A stretch of 6,627 bases of DNA from CAZAIO01 sp964485235 (GTDB taxonomy: Bacteria; Chloroflexota; Dehalococcoidia; GIF9; UBA5629). Below, in pieces: positions 6,549 through 6,627 of this stretch. The translations under genes and the position numbers were made by a program. A model generated the notes under the pieces. That model was not told where the DNA came from. It searched no databases and was given only the letters and a program-made list of their open reading frames with translations. The stretch covers positions 1-6,627 of the forward strand of contig CAZAIO010000135.1 in the NCBI GenBank assembly GCA_964485235.1, written 5' to 3'. Position 1 is the first letter of the stretch. Each line of letters starts with the position of its first letter.

Positions 6549-6578
6549 AGTGTACTCTGACCGCAGCGGACGGGTCAA
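6549..6578 (-). promoter_or_regulatory. Candidate promoter of the cysteine-rich small gene
   Basis: On the minus strand TTGACC (6578-6573, five of six matches) is separated by 18 bp from TACACT (6554-6549, four of six). A start near 6542 would give a leader of about 40 bases to the ATG at 6502. An imperfect dyad, TGACC and GGTCA (6558-6562 and 6573-6577), spans the spacer and could be an operator. Confidence 0.4.
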
Positions 6579-6580
6579 AA

Positions 6581-6601
6581 GAGTACTTTATGCGAGTACT
6601 T
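6581..6601. repeat. Pair of 8-bp direct repeats upstream of the small gene
   Basis: GAGTACTT occurs at 6581-6588 and 6594-6601, a 13-bp period, just upstream of the candidate -35. Each copy contains the palindrome AGTACT, and a related AGTGTACTCT lies at 6549-6558 over the -10. This arrangement could be a regulator site, but the copies are short. Confidence 0.4.
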
Positions 6602-6627
6602 GATTGCTTATAGCAGTAGACATCACG

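Overview
This 6.6 kb chromosomal window carries ordinary housekeeping and signalling genes. No mobile element, CRISPR array or phage gene was seen. Base composition is intermediate, Shine-Dalgarno use is mixed, and the gene families suggest a free-living bacterium. A DUF2344 protein, a CNNM/CorC transporter, a histidine phosphatase and TilS in one operon, beside a NarL-type two-component pair, would fit Chloroflexota (Dehalococcoidia-like). That placement is an impression from protein style and was not tested by search.

Left part (1-1763, + strand): a NarL/LuxR-type response regulator, cut at its 5' end by the window edge, is followed after 26 bp by a four-helix membrane histidine kinase of the HisKA_3 (NarX/DesK-like) class. 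They form a cognate two-component system whose signal is unknown.

Centre (1864-5863, - strand): a compact four-gene operon reads right to left: CNNM/CorC-family CBS-domain transporter, DUF2344 (radical-SAM-linked) protein, histidine phosphatase, tilS. The first two genes overlap by 20 bp. The last two share one base (TGATG). A near-consensus sigma-70-type promoter (TTGACA, 17 bp, TATTAT) precedes the operon. The phosphatase has no ATG, GTG or TTG at its true N-terminus: homology and a strong AGGAGG place its start at an ATT codon at 3908. A start at the downstream GTG would remove the catalytic RHGE motif.

Right part (5864-6627): divergent from the operon is a 91-residue protein of unknown function. 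The shared intergenic region holds two 11-bp direct repeats, one in each promoter's -35 region. Convergent to that gene is a 59- (or 53-) residue cysteine-rich, probably metal-binding small protein. It has its own candidate promoter and a second pair of short direct repeats upstream.

The observations most worth following are the ATT start coupled to tilS, the cysteine-rich small protein, and the repeat-bearing divergent promoter. Nothing in the window amounts to a clear new multi-gene system.
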